DNA of 64,000 bases from Gp6-AA40 sp035263125 (GTDB lineage Bacteria; Acidobacteriota; Vicinamibacteria; Vicinamibacterales; UBA2999): assembly GCA_035263125.1 (NCBI GenBank), contig DATFRP010000173.1:12793-76792 (forward strand), in the 5' to 3' direction. Position numbers and translations under genes: made by a program. Shown piece after piece: positions 7,916-16,974 of this stretch. Positions within the stretch are counted from its first letter, which is position 1. Every line of letters begins with the position of its first letter. The notes under the pieces were generated by a model. That model ran no database searches. It saw only the letters and a program-made list of their open reading frames with translations, and had not been told where the DNA came from.

Positions 7916-8802
7916 GCGTAATTCACCAGGGCCGACTGTCGATCCTGCGGCGCAATGACCGTGAATCGACCTTCGTCGAGCTTCAGGCAGACATCGCTCG
8001 TACCAGGTCCCCCTGCGGCACGGGCTGCCGCCTGCAGCACCACCGCGGCCGGCGCGTCGACGAGCACGCGTAGTGCGCCGCCACCGACATCGAGACGACC
8101 GATGCCGTGCTGTTCGGCGATGAGCGACAGGCACTCGATGAGCTCGGCCGGCGACATCGGCACGCCATTGATCGAGGTGGGCACGCCCTGATCGAAGTGA
8201 ATGTCGACGAGCGCGGCTTCGTCGAGCTGCCGCGTCAGGCGAGGCGGCTCCCGCTCGCCGTCCCACGTGAGCGTGCGTCCCCACAGATGCTGATCGATGC
8301 GATAGGCGCCGTCACGCAGCACGCCGACGGGCATGGAACGCTGTCGCGCATAGGCGATCAGCTCGTCGATCGTCATGTTCCAGCTACGGGCAGGCGCGAG
8401 CACGCGAAGCGTCGGCGCGATCGCGTGAACCTCCGCATCGAATGCCGTGTCCTGGGATCCGTGCGCAACCAGCGGCGCACCCTCCAGCCCGGCGATGTCC
8501 ACCAGCTTCGTGGCGATGAACGGACGCGGCAGCGAGGCCATCGCGGCCTGGCGCAGATTGTCGCGCTGCGTGTAGAGCGAGGGCAGCAGCACCTCGCGGG
8601 CGAAGTCGTCGCGGGCATCGATGGCGTGCGCCCGTACGGCGCCGCAGGCGAGCGCGCGGGCCCGAAGTTCGGCGAGATCGCGGCCCTGTCCGATGTCCAG
8701 GGTCACCGTGATCACGTCCAGGCCCTCGGTCTCGGTCAGCCACGCGATCGCCACCGAGCTCGCCAGCCCGCCCGCATATGCAAGGACGACACGCTCTCTC
8801 AT
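7912..8802 (-). CDS. Argininosuccinate synthase-like protein, short and motif-deficient
   Basis: Over most of its 296 residues this aligns by eye with argininosuccinate synthase (VVLAY, TLDIGQGRDLAELR, SIDRNLWGR-like RIDQHLWGR, GVPTSINGVPMSP, HGIGRLDV). It differs at key sites. The N-type ATP-pyrophosphatase loop SGGLDTS is AGGLASS at 10-16. The GxTGKGND aspartate-binding motif is replaced around 114-122 (HGSQDTAFD). The GTS before ARPLIAK is missing, and most of the C-terminal helical arm is absent, about 100 residues in all. The frame is uninterrupted and is overlapped by 4 nt with both argR and argH, so it looks maintained. It may be inactive, regulatory, or use other substrates; a standard argG could lie elsewhere. 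Confidence 0.85.
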   Translation of the reverse strand: MRERVVLAYAGGLASSVAIAWLTETEGLDVITVTLDIGQGRDLAELRARALACGAVRAHAIDARDDFAREVLLPSLYTQRDNLRQAAMASLPRPFIATKLVDIAGLEGAPLVAHGSQDTAFDAEVHAIAPTLRVLAPARSWNMTIDELIAYARQRSMPVGVLRDGAYRIDQHLWGRTLTWDGEREPPRLTRQLDEAALVDIHFDQGVPTSINGVPMSPAELIECLSLIAEQHGIGRLDVGGGALRVLVDAPAAVVLQAAARAAGGPGTSDVCLKLDEGRFTVIAPQDRQSALVNYA

Positions 8803-9251
8803 GTCTGCGCCATCTCCTCAATCGTTTTCACCACCGCCTTCGCGCGCCGGACATCGGGCGCAATGATCAGAATGGTGTCCTCGCCGGCCAGCGTCCCGAC
8901 GATGTCGGGCAGCCGCACGCTGTCGAGCGCCGCACAGAGCGACTGCGCGTGACCGAGGTTGGTGCGCAGCAGCACGAGCTGCTGCACGCGATCGACACGC
9001 AGCAGCTGCTCCGCCAGCGCGCGCTGCAGCATCGACTCGGCGCTGCTTCCGTTCCGCTGCGCGTGCTGCGGTGCCTGATAGGCGCCGTTTGCTCCACCTT
9101 TCACCAGCCCCATCTCACGGATGTCCCGCGAGAGCGTGGCCTGCGTGACATCGAACCCCGAGGTACGAATCCTCCGCCGCAGCTGTTCCTGACTCCGGAT
9201 CGACTGCTCCCGGATCGCCTCGAGAATCACCGATTGGCGTCGCGCTTTCAT
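8799..9251 (-). CDS. argR: Arginine repressor
   Basis: This 150-residue protein has the family length. An N-terminal winged helix (about 1-70, with ATLSRDIREMGLVK) is followed by a C-terminal oligomerisation and arginine-binding domain (GTLAGEDTILIIAPD, about 115-130). ArgR binds ARG boxes as an arginine-loaded hexamer and represses biosynthesis. The ATG at 9251 follows GAGAGGG and gives the typical N terminus MKARRQ. It is the first gene of the leftward operon and faces argC across an intergenic region with two ARG-box-like sites, so it should control both operons and itself. Confidence 0.95.
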   Translation of the reverse strand: MKARRQSVILEAIREQSIRSQEQLRRRIRTSGFDVTQATLSRDIREMGLVKGGANGAYQAPQHAQRNGSSAESMLQRALAEQLLRVDRVQQLVLLRTNLGHAQSLCAALDSVRLPDIVGTLAGEDTILIIAPDVRRAKAVVKTIEEMAQT

Positions 9252-9312
9252 CGCCCTCTCACTCTTTCTGCGCCTCGAGCGGTGTCGAGGCGTGCGTAGC
9301 ATACATCAGGCC

Positions 9313-9347
9313 TTGACTGATTATGCAACGCTCTGTATAAATATACT
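9313..9347 (+). promoter_or_regulatory. argC promoter overlapped by two ARG-box-like operators
   Basis: A sigma70-type promoter is visible on the + strand: TTGACT at 9313-9318, a 17-nt spacer, then TATAAA at 9336-9341, with the argC ATG at 9369. Two sites resembling the ARG box TGAAT-N4-ATTCA overlie it: TGACT-GATT-ATGCA at 9314-9327 (8 of 10 matches) and TGTAT-AAAT-ATACT at 9334-9347 (7 of 10). Their centres are 20 bp apart, about two helical turns. Occupation by ArgR would cover both -35 and -10. Confidence 0.8.
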
Positions 9348-9368
9348 CTAGTTCGTGTCACTGGGATA

Positions 9369-10403
9369 ATGGCCACAGCAGCCTCGTCCGCTCCAGATCG
9401 TTCCAGCGCGCCGCCCCGGCCGGCCCGCGTCGCCATCGCAGGTGCCACCGGGTTCGCGGGGCAGGAGCTCGTCCGGATCCTCGCGCGGCATCCGGCCGTC
9501 ACGCTGACGACAGCCATGTCGTCGGGCGCGACGAGCGCTCCACGGCCGCTGCCGGCGCTGGCGCGCATCTGGGATCAGCCGGTCGTGCCGCTCGATATCG
9601 AACGCCTCGTGCGCGAGTCCGAGCTGGTGTTCCTCGCACTGCCGGAATCAGCCTCGGCCGAGCTCGCGCCGGCGCTGGTTGGCCGGGGCCTTCGAGTCAT
9701 CGACCTGTCAGGCGCGTTCCGGATTCGAGCGGAGGCGGACCGGAAGCGATGGTATCCGGCGACCGCGGCGCTGCCCGAGGGAACGGTCTATGGCCTGACC
9801 GAGGGCAATCAGGACGAGATCCGTACCGCACGTCTGGTCTCTAACCCGGGCTGCTATCCAACCGCCGCGCTCCTCGCGCTCGAGCCACTGCATCGTGCCG
9901 GTCTCCTTTCGGGGCCGATCGTCATCGATGCCAAGTCGGGCATCTCGGGTGCCGGCAAGACGCCGTCTGATCGCACACACTTCTCCGAGAATCACGGCAG
10001 CGTGGCGGCGTATGGGGTGTTCTCGCACCGGCACACGGCCGAGATCGAGCAGGAGCTCGGAACGGGCGTGACGTTCGTGCCGCATCTGGTGCCGCTCGAT
10101 CGAGGGATTCTCGAAACGATCTACGCGACCCTGAAGCCGGGAACGTCCAGCCAACACGTCGAGACGGCGCTGATGGCGGCCCACGCCAACGCACCGTTCG
10201 TGCGTCTGACCGGCGGCCAGCTTCCCGAGATCAAGCACGTCGCTCATACGAATTTCTGCGACATCGGATGGATCGTCGACTCCGCGAGCGCACGGATCGT
10301 GCTCGTCGCCGTGATCGACAATCTTGTGAAAGGCGCAGCCGGATCGGCGGTGCAGAACCTCAACGTCATGCTCGGACTCGACGAGCGAACGGGCCTGCTG
10401 TGA
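9369..10403 (+). CDS. argC: N-acetyl-gamma-glutamyl-phosphate reductase
   Basis: This 344-residue NADPH-dependent reductase makes N-acetylglutamate semialdehyde, the third step of arginine synthesis. It has the nucleotide-binding start VAIAGATGFAGQEL, the catalytic Cys162 in SNPGCYPT, and the GVFSHRHTAEIEQE region. It is the first gene of the rightward arg operon and its stop overlaps argB by 4 nt. Confidence 0.96.
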   Translation: MATAASSAPDRSSAPPRPARVAIAGATGFAGQELVRILARHPAVTLTTAMSSGATSAPRPLPALARIWDQPVVPLDIERLVRESELVFLALPESASAELAPALVGRGLRVIDLSGAFRIRAEADRKRWYPATAALPEGTVYGLTEGNQDEIRTARLVSNPGCYPTAALLALEPLHRAGLLSGPIVIDAKSGISGAGKTPSDRTHFSENHGSVAAYGVFSHRHTAEIEQELGTGVTFVPHLVPLDRGILETIYATLKPGTSSQHVETALMAAHANAPFVRLTGGQLPEIKHVAHTNFCDIGWIVDSASARIVLVAVIDNLVKGAAGSAVQNLNVMLGLDERTGLL

Positions 10404-11215
10404 GCAGACGGCCACGGCTCGTGCTGAAGCTGGGAGGAGAGCTCCTCGAGCAGCCGCAGGACGTCGATCGGATCGCACGTGCGATCGCGGCGCTGGCCAG
10501 GCGTGCCTCGCTCGTGGTGGTGCATGGAGGCGGCAAGGAAATCGACGCGGCGCTGGCCACAGCGGGCATCCCCAAGCAGCAGGTCGATGGCCTTCGGGTC
10601 ACTGATGCCCGCACGCTCGACGTGGTGGTCGCGGTGCTGGCCGGTGCGATCAACACGCGACTCGTCGCCGCAGTACGGCGGGCCGGGGGACGACCGGTCG
10701 GTCTGACCGGCGCCGACGCGACAGTGGCCACCATGAAGCGGGCCACGCCGATCGTCAGCGTTGAGGGCGCGTCGGTCGACCTGGGACTTGTCGGTGCGCC
10801 GGTGCGAAACGGCCGGCCTCAGCTGCTGACCGACCTCCTCGCACGCGGATACGTCCCGGTGGTCGCCTGCATCGGCGCCACCCGACGCGGGCAACTGCTC
10901 AACGTGAATGCGGACACGCTGGCCTCTCACCTCGCCGGCGCGGTCGGCGCCACGCGTCTCGTGATCGCAGGCGGCACGCGTGGCGTGCTCGACGAACAGG
11001 GACGCACCATCGATCGCTTGACTCGACGAGATGCGGCGCGGCTGGTCAAAGCCGGCACCGCGAACAAGGGGATGGTGGCCAAACTGCAGGCCTGCCGCGC
11101 AGCGCTGCAGCAGGGCGTGCGCGATGTCGTCATCGCGCCCGGCCGGGACGTGGCACTCGACGCGCTGGCCAGCACGGATGCGCCATTGGCCGGCTGCACA
11201 CAGGTGGTGCGATGA
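10400..11215 (+). CDS. argB: Acetylglutamate kinase
   Basis: This amino-acid kinase phosphorylates N-acetylglutamate. The 271-residue form begins with GTG at 10400, overlapping the argC stop (GTGA), and starts (V/M)SRRPRLVLKLGGEL, the expected strand and glycine loop. VVVHGGGKEID, NVNADTLASHLA and KGMVAKLQA are family motifs. A longer in-frame extension would lie entirely within argC and is rejected. It overlaps argD by 4 nt. Confidence 0.95.
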   Translation: MSRRPRLVLKLGGELLEQPQDVDRIARAIAALARRASLVVVHGGGKEIDAALATAGIPKQQVDGLRVTDARTLDVVVAVLAGAINTRLVAAVRRAGGRPVGLTGADATVATMKRATPIVSVEGASVDLGLVGAPVRNGRPQLLTDLLARGYVPVVACIGATRRGQLLNVNADTLASHLAGAVGATRLVIAGGTRGVLDEQGRTIDRLTRRDAARLVKAGTANKGMVAKLQACRAALQQGVRDVVIAPGRDVALDALASTDAPLAGCTQVVR

Positions 11216-12426
11216 CGAACACACTCGACGACATTCAAGCTCGCGAATCCCGCTTCGTGCTTCAGACCTACCGGCGTCAACCGGTGGCTTTCGTTCGCGG
11301 AGAGGGCACGCGTTTGTACGACGTCGACGGGCGCGAGTATCTCGACTTCATCTCCGGGATCGGCGTGGCCTCGCTCGGTCATGCACATCCCGGCCTGGCA
11401 GCGGTGATCGCCGAGCAGGCACGAACGCTGCTCCATACGTCGAACCTGTATTTCCACCCGTTCCAGGCGGAAGCGGCCGGTCGTCTGTCAGCGTTGTCGG
11501 GCCTCGCGCGCGCGTTCTTCTGCAACAGCGGCACGGAAGCCAACGAAGCCTGCCTCAAATTCGCGCGCCGCTACTGGCATACGCAGGGTGTGAAAGGACG
11601 AACCGGATTCGTCGCGGTAGAGCATGCGTTCGCTGGACGGACGATGGGGGCGCTGTCGGTGACGTTCGACGAGCACTATCGCGCGCCGTTCGCGCCGCTG
11701 CTCGAGCCGGTCACCTTCGTCGACCCCGCGTCGCCCGACTCACTGATCGCTGCGGTCACCGACCGTACCGCCGCGATCATCGCCGAACCGATTCGCGGCG
11801 AAGGTGGCATCCGCCCATTGCCGCGCGCGTTCTCGGACGCGATCGTCGACGTCTGTCGACAGACGGGCACGCTCCTCATCGCGGATGAAGTCCAGACCGG
11901 ACTGGGACGAACGGGCGACGCGTTTCATTCTCACGCGCTCGGTTGGCAGCCTGACCTGATCTCGGTCGGCAAAGCCCTGGGCTCCGGCGTCCCAGTCGGC
12001 GCTGCGCTCGTCTCCGAACGCGTCGCAGCGGCGGTCTCACCCGGCGATCACGGCAGCACGTATGGCGGCAATCTTCTGGCCACTCGTGCGGCGGCGTTCT
12101 TCCTCGAGCAGCTGATGGACCACGGCCTGATGGACCACGTGAAGACCGTCGGGGCGCACTTCGAACGTCAGCTGCGCACGCTCGCGCTCAAACACCCGGT
12201 GATCGTCGAGGCGCGGGGCGCAGGCCTGATGCGCGGCCTCGAACTGCGGATCGATGCGACACCCGTCATCGATCAGGCCCGTGCACACGGACTCCTCGTC
12301 AATCGCACCAGCGAGACCGTCGTGCGCTTTCTGCCTCCGCTCACAGTCGAAGCGTCCGAGATCGATCGTGCGGTGGAGATCCTCGATGGCGTGCTGGCAA
12401 CGGTTGGTGCCGAGGTGCACGCGTGA
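11212..12426 (+). CDS. argD: Acetylornithine aminotransferase
   Basis: This 404-residue class-III PLP-dependent aminotransferase converts N-acetylglutamate semialdehyde to N-acetylornithine. It has the FCNSGTEANEACLKFAR phosphate-binding region, IADEVQTGLGRTG, and the PLP lysine in SVGKALGSGVPVGA. The ATG overlaps the argB stop and the gene overlaps the next by 4 nt, consistent with translational coupling. Confidence 0.95.
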   Translation: MTNTLDDIQARESRFVLQTYRRQPVAFVRGEGTRLYDVDGREYLDFISGIGVASLGHAHPGLAAVIAEQARTLLHTSNLYFHPFQAEAAGRLSALSGLARAFFCNSGTEANEACLKFARRYWHTQGVKGRTGFVAVEHAFAGRTMGALSVTFDEHYRAPFAPLLEPVTFVDPASPDSLIAAVTDRTAAIIAEPIRGEGGIRPLPRAFSDAIVDVCRQTGTLLIADEVQTGLGRTGDAFHSHALGWQPDLISVGKALGSGVPVGAALVSERVAAAVSPGDHGSTYGGNLLATRAAAFFLEQLMDHGLMDHVKTVGAHFERQLRTLALKHPVIVEARGAGLMRGLELRIDATPVIDQARAHGLLVNRTSETVVRFLPPLTVEASEIDRAVEILDGVLATVGAEVHA

Positions 12427-13004
12427 GAGCCGCGGCCGCATCGGCTCGATCGGCTCGTGTGCGACCGACGCAACCGCGCAGGCCGACGACCGTCCGTCGC
12501 GCACTCCACCCGATCGTGCGGCCCGCGACCTCAGCGGACGCGCGCGCCGTTCACGCGCTGATCGCGTCCCATCTCCACGAGGGTCATCTCCTCCCCCGTT
12601 CGATCGAGGACATCGAGGCCACCATCACACGCTTCGTCGTCGCCGCGAACAGAGGGCGCATCGTCGCCTGCGCCGACCTCGCACCGCTCAGCCCCACCGT
12701 CGCCGAGGTGCGCTCGCTCGTCGTCAGTATCGACGCACGATCGCAGGGGCTGGGGCACCGAATGGTCAACGAGCTCTCACGGCGTGCGCGAGCCGCGGGC
12801 TTCGAGTCGCTGTGCGCGTTCACACATGCGGCCGGCTACTTTGTGCGCATGGGCTTTTCGATCGTCCCGCACCCGTGGATTCCCGAGAAGATCGAGGCAG
12901 ACTGCCGCACCTGCCCGCTCTTCAGACGATGCGGGCAGTACGCCGTCACGCTTCCCCTGGCGCAAGCGCACTCGTTTGTGCCTCTGGCATCGCTTCATGG
13001 CTAA
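12423..13004 (+). CDS. argA: Short GNAT-type N-acetylglutamate synthase
   Basis: This 193-residue single-domain GNAT acetyltransferase starts with GTG at 12423 (overlap GTGA). The acetyl-CoA loop lies in IDARSQGLGHRMV. A Cys-rich C-terminal segment (DCRTCPLFRRCGQYAV) is typical of short ArgA enzymes, which lack the kinase-like domain of enterobacterial ArgA. Its place between argD and argJ supports N-acetylglutamate synthesis, which primes the cycle that ArgJ then maintains. The first 35 residues are basic and Ala-rich, so a later internal start is possible. Confidence 0.85.
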   Translation: MRAAAASARSARVRPTQPRRPTTVRRALHPIVRPATSADARAVHALIASHLHEGHLLPRSIEDIEATITRFVVAANRGRIVACADLAPLSPTVAEVRSLVVSIDARSQGLGHRMVNELSRRARAAGFESLCAFTHAAGYFVRMGFSIVPHPWIPEKIEADCRTCPLFRRCGQYAVTLPLAQAHSFVPLASLHG

Positions 13005-14235
13005 CGTCTCTTCTACGGCTCGTCCCTTTGCGATCGCCCGCGCTGAAGGCGGGGTTACGGCACCGGAGGGGTTCCGTTCGTCCGCGCTCCACTGCGGCAT
13101 CAAGGCCAAGCCGGGTGCGCTCGATTTGCTGGTGCTCACCAGTGACAAGCCGGTGCCCACAGCCGGGCTCTTCACGACGAACCTGGTTCAGGCTGCGCCG
13201 GTCCTCGTGTCGAAGTCTCACCTGGCCGAGAGTCACGGGCTGGCGCACGCCATCGTTGTCAACAGCGGGTGCGCCAACGCCTGCACCGGCCCGCAGGGAT
13301 TCGACGACGCGCGTCAAATGACGCGTGAAGTTGCAGGCAGTCTGGGCTGCAGCTCCGAGCTGGTGCTCGTCGCTTCGACCGGTGTCATCGGTGTGAACCT
13401 GGTCATGAGCAAGGTCGTCGCGGGCATTCGTTCTGCCGCTACGTTACTGGCACGTGGTCGAGGCAGCGACGCCGCGCGCGCGATCATGACGACCGACCCA
13501 TTCCCGAAAGAACACGCTGTGATCGTGCAGACCGATCGCGGCTCGTTCGTGGTCGGGGGCACCGCCAAGGGTTCAGGCATGATCGAGCCGAACATGGCGA
13601 CAATGCTCGCCTTCCTCACGACCGATGCACAGGTGCCGACCGCGATGCTGCAGCGTGCATTGGTCGAATCGGCTCGCGACACATTCAACGCGATCACGGT
13701 CGACGGCGAATGCTCGACCAACGACACGCTCATCGCGATGGCCTCGGGGGCGAGCGGTGTGAGCATCGATGAGGAGAGCTACCCCATGTTGCTCGATGCA
13801 TTCCTGGCTGTCTCTCGCGAGCTGGCGATCGGTATCGTTCGTGGCGGTGAAGGGGCGACCAAGCTGATGACCATCACCGTGCACGATGCGCGCAGCCGCG
13901 ACGAGGCTCGTCAAGTGGCGCGGACGATCGCCAACTCACCGCTCGTCAAGACGGCCGTCCATGGCGCGGATCCCAACTGGGGCCGCATCCTTGCTGCAGC
14001 GGGCCGATCCGGGGTGCGTTTCGATCCGGCTCGGGCGACGGTCCGCGTGGGGGGCATCCTGCTCTTCGAGCACGGTCTGCCACACGACGACGCCGCACCG
14101 CTCGCGGCCGAGCACTTGAAAAGTGCCGACGTGCGCATCGACGTGAGCCTCGGAAGCGGCGGTTCGACCGCGACGATGTGGGGCTGCGATCTCAGCGCGG
14201 AGTACGTCCGCATCAACGGCGAGTACCGGACTTAG
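12997..14235 (+). CDS. argJ: Glutamate N-acetyltransferase / ornithine acetyltransferase
   Basis: This 412-residue self-cleaving enzyme transfers acetyl from N-acetylornithine to glutamate. The autoproteolysis site is in GMIEPNMATMLAF, before the Thr that becomes the nucleophile of the beta chain. NSGCANACTG and VHGADPNWGRI are also family signatures. The start ATG at 12997 overlaps the upstream gene by 8 nt; the much longer open frame upstream overlies that gene and is rejected. With argJ present the pathway is of the cyclic acetyl-recycling type. Confidence 0.96.
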   Translation: MANVSSTARPFAIARAEGGVTAPEGFRSSALHCGIKAKPGALDLLVLTSDKPVPTAGLFTTNLVQAAPVLVSKSHLAESHGLAHAIVVNSGCANACTGPQGFDDARQMTREVAGSLGCSSELVLVASTGVIGVNLVMSKVVAGIRSAATLLARGRGSDAARAIMTTDPFPKEHAVIVQTDRGSFVVGGTAKGSGMIEPNMATMLAFLTTDAQVPTAMLQRALVESARDTFNAITVDGECSTNDTLIAMASGASGVSIDEESYPMLLDAFLAVSRELAIGIVRGGEGATKLMTITVHDARSRDEARQVARTIANSPLVKTAVHGADPNWGRILAAAGRSGVRFDPARATVRVGGILLFEHGLPHDDAAPLAAEHLKSADVRIDVSLGSGGSTATMWGCDLSAEYVRINGEYRT

Positions 14236-14237
14236 CC

Positions 14238-15185
14238 ATGGAGGCCGCCCCACCGGTCGCGTTCGCCAAAGACTTCCTGTCGATCCTCGACCTCAGTCCG
14301 GCTGATCTCGATCGCCTGCTGCTGATCGCCGCGCAGATGAAGGCCGACCGACGCGCCGCGCGTCCGCCAACGCCCGCGCTTGCCGGGCTTCATGTCGCCT
14401 TGTTGTTCGAGAAGCCGTCGCTGCGCACGCGATCGACCTTCGAGATCGCCGTACGGGAGCTCGCAGGTGACATCCTGCATCTACCCCCCGAGTTCGCCGA
14501 CGGCAGCCGCGAGCCCATCGAAGATGTGGCTCGCAATCTCGAGCGTTGGGTGCGCGCGCTCGTGGTCCGCACCTTCGGGCAGCGCAAGGCCGCCACACTC
14601 GCCGCGGCCGGACGGCAGCTGCATGTCATCAATGCCTTGACCGACGAAGAACACCCCTGCCAGGCGCTCGCCGATGCCTTCACGATGCGCGAGCGATGGG
14701 GCGATTGTCGCGGCCGGTCTGTCGCCTTCGTCGGCGACGGCAACAATGTCGCAACGTCGCTCGCCCACGCGGCGGGCATGCTCGGCGTGAACATGCACAT
14801 CGCCTCACCCGAAGGATACGAGCTGCCGGACCGCGTAATCGAAGACGTGGCACGCGTATCGCGTAACGGTGCGCGCGTCCGGCGCTTCCGCGATCCGAAG
14901 GAAGCGGTAGCGCAGGCCGATGCCGTGTACACCGACGTCTGGACGTCGATGGGCGAGGAGGCGGAAACAGCGGAACGGCATCGTGTCTTCGCGCCCTACC
15001 AGGTGACGAGTGGCCTGATGGCGGGCGCGGCTGATGGCGCCATGTTCATGCACTGTCTTCCCGCACATCGTGGCGAGGAGGTCACCTCCGAGGTAATCGA
15101 TTCGCCCGCCTCGGTCGTCTTCGATCAAGCCGAGAACCGCCTCCACACGCAAAAGGCACTCCTGTCGATGCTGATCGGAAAGTGA
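14238..15185 (+). CDS. argF: Ornithine carbamoyltransferase
   Basis: This 315-residue carbamoyltransferase makes citrulline. The carbamoyl-phosphate site is SLRTR (61-65), with HPCQ at 139-142 and HCLPAHRG at 272-279, the usual OTC signatures. It starts two bases after the argJ stop. It is the last gene of the rightward arg operon and is followed at once by a strong hairpin. Its citrulline would be the substrate of the nonstandard ArgG-like protein encoded across the regulatory region. Confidence 0.95.
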   Translation: MEAAPPVAFAKDFLSILDLSPADLDRLLLIAAQMKADRRAARPPTPALAGLHVALLFEKPSLRTRSTFEIAVRELAGDILHLPPEFADGSREPIEDVARNLERWVRALVVRTFGQRKAATLAAAGRQLHVINALTDEEHPCQALADAFTMRERWGDCRGRSVAFVGDGNNVATSLAHAAGMLGVNMHIASPEGYELPDRVIEDVARVSRNGARVRRFRDPKEAVAQADAVYTDVWTSMGEEAETAERHRVFAPYQVTSGLMAGAADGAMFMHCLPAHRGEEVTSEVIDSPASVVFDQAENRLHTQKALLSMLIGK

Positions 15186-15187
15186 CG

Positions 15188-15219
15188 GGAATCAGGAAGC
15201 CTTCCCGCTTCCTGATTCC
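15188..15219 (+). terminator. Perfect 12-bp-stem hairpin after argF
   Basis: GGAATCAGGAAG pairs perfectly with CTTCCTGATTCC across an 8-nt loop, starting three bases after the argF stop. The tail is only TTCGT, so it may be a weak terminator or an mRNA 3'-end stabiliser. The same CCTGATTCC word recurs at 59110-59145, so it may belong to a repeat family. Confidence 0.6.
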
Positions 15220-15261
15220 TTCGTAGCATGCAGCTTCGGCCTGCGCGACAATGGCTCTCGC

Positions 15262-16974
15262 ATGGCCGCGAAGCCCTGGCTGGCTCACTACGACGACGAC
15301 GTCACGCCGTCGCTCGAACCCTACCCCCGGGCGACGCTCCTCGACTACCTCGAAGCGCTCGCGCGCGACCATGGCGGCAGGACGGCTCTGCTGTTCAAGG
15401 GCTCCACCATTTCCTACCGTCGGATCGAGTCGGAAAGCGACGCGTTTGCCGCAGGGCTCTGGGATCTCGGCGTGCGTCAGGGCGACCGTGTCGCCCTCCT
15501 TCTTCCCAATTGCCCGCAATTCATCGTCGCTGAGTTCGGCACCTGGAAGACCGGCGCAATTGTCGTCGCCGTCAATCCTACGTACAGCGAGCGCGAGATC
15601 GAGCACACGCTGGAATCGACGCGCGCCGAAACGGTTGTTGTCCTCACACCGTTCTATGAGCGCGTCAAGCGGGTGCAGGGCCGTACGGGGATCAAGCGGA
15701 TCATCGCAACGTCGATCAAGGAATACCTGCCCCCCGTTCTTCGAGTCCTTTTCACGCTGTTCAAAGAAAAGAAGGAGGGACACCGCATCTCCCTCCAGTC
15801 AGGCGATCAGTGGTTCCAGGAGGTGCTGCGCGCACACGCCCAATCGAAACGGCCCGCGGTGAAGGCAGGCCCCGACGATCGCGCAGTCATTCTCTCGAGC
15901 GGCGGCACCACGGGTACGCCGAAGGGAGTCGTCGGTCTCCATCGACACTACGTCGCGGCCGGCCTGCAGCTGTACGAATGGACGAAATCCGCAAAGAAAC
16001 AGTGGGAGGACGTCATCATGCTCCCGCTGCCGCTCTTCCACGTCTACGCCAATGTCGGCGTCCAGCCATTGGCGTTCGTCGGGCCGAATCCGCTGTCGCT
16101 CGTGCCCAACCCGCGCGACATCGGTGACGTCCTCAACACGATCGACCAAGTCAAACCCGCGTTCTTCAACGGGGTCCCGACTCTCTACAACGCCATCCTG
16201 AATCATCCGCGAGTCCAGGCCGGCAAGGTCGATCTGCGATCGATCAAGCTCTGTATCTGTGGCGCCTCCGCGCTCATGGCGGAGACCAGGCGCCGATTCG
16301 AAGAACAGACCGGCGCGAAGATTCTCGAAGGCTACTCGCTCACCGAAGCCATGATGGCCTGTTGCGTGAACCCGGTGCGCGGAGCGAGCAAGATCGGCTC
16401 GATCGGGATTCCGCTTCCCGACGTGGAGATTCGCATCGTGGATGCCGGAGACGGCACGCGTGAGCTCCCGACCGGCGAGGTCGGTGAGCTCCTGTTGCGC
16501 GCGCCGCAGATCATGCTCGAGTACTGGAACAACCCGCTCGAAACGTCCGAGGTGCTTCGCGCTTACGACGCAGGCGCGCCATGGCTGCACACCGGGGATC
16601 TCGCGTACGTGGACGACGAGGGGTACATCTTTCTGGTCGATCGCAAGAAGGATATGGTCAAGACGAGTGGGTACCAGGTCTGGCCTCGCGAGATCGAGGA
16701 AGTGATTTCCGCTCATCCCGCCATCCAGGAAGTCGGTGTCGCCGGAATACCGGATGCGGTGAAGGGTGAGGTCGTCAAAGCCTGGGTCGTGCTTCGCAGC
16801 GGGCGCAGCGTCTCCGAAGAGGAACTGCGCGCCTATTGCCGCGAGCATCTCGCACCCTACAAGGTGCCGGCGCGAGTCGAATTTCGTAGCGACCTTCCGA
16901 AGTCGCTCGTTGGAAAAGTGCTCAGGCGAGTGCTGGCGGCCGAGGCCACCGGGTCGAGCACCGCACCTCGCTAA
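15262..16974 (+). CDS. Long-chain acyl-CoA ligase (AMP-forming)
   Basis: This 570-residue ANL-superfamily enzyme activates a carboxylate, most likely a long-chain fatty acid, to its CoA thioester. The phosphate loop is SSGGTTGTPKG, followed by GYSLTEAM, the WLHTGDLAYVDDEG hinge region and KTSGYQVWPREIEE. The C-terminal lysine region is SLVGKVLRR. The substrate cannot be fixed from sequence. Its 3' end overlaps that of pxpA (opposite strand) by 4 bp. Confidence 0.9.
   Translation: MAAKPWLAHYDDDVTPSLEPYPRATLLDYLEALARDHGGRTALLFKGSTISYRRIESESDAFAAGLWDLGVRQGDRVALLLPNCPQFIVAEFGTWKTGAIVVAVNPTYSEREIEHTLESTRAETVVVLTPFYERVKRVQGRTGIKRIIATSIKEYLPPVLRVLFTLFKEKKEGHRISLQSGDQWFQEVLRAHAQSKRPAVKAGPDDRAVILSSGGTTGTPKGVVGLHRHYVAAGLQLYEWTKSAKKQWEDVIMLPLPLFHVYANVGVQPLAFVGPNPLSLVPNPRDIGDVLNTIDQVKPAFFNGVPTLYNAILNHPRVQAGKVDLRSIKLCICGASALMAETRRRFEEQTGAKILEGYSLTEAMMACCVNPVRGASKIGSIGIPLPDVEIRIVDAGDGTRELPTGEVGELLLRAPQIMLEYWNNPLETSEVLRAYDAGAPWLHTGDLAYVDDEGYIFLVDRKKDMVKTSGYQVWPREIEEVISAHPAIQEVGVAGIPDAVKGEVVKAWVVLRSGRSVSEEELRAYCREHLAPYKVPARVEFRSDLPKSLVGKVLRRVLAAEATGSSTAPR

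Noticed and set aside
12784..12996. Extended N terminus for argJ
   Set aside because: Extension overlies the short N-acetylglutamate synthase; the ATG at 12997 gives the standard start.
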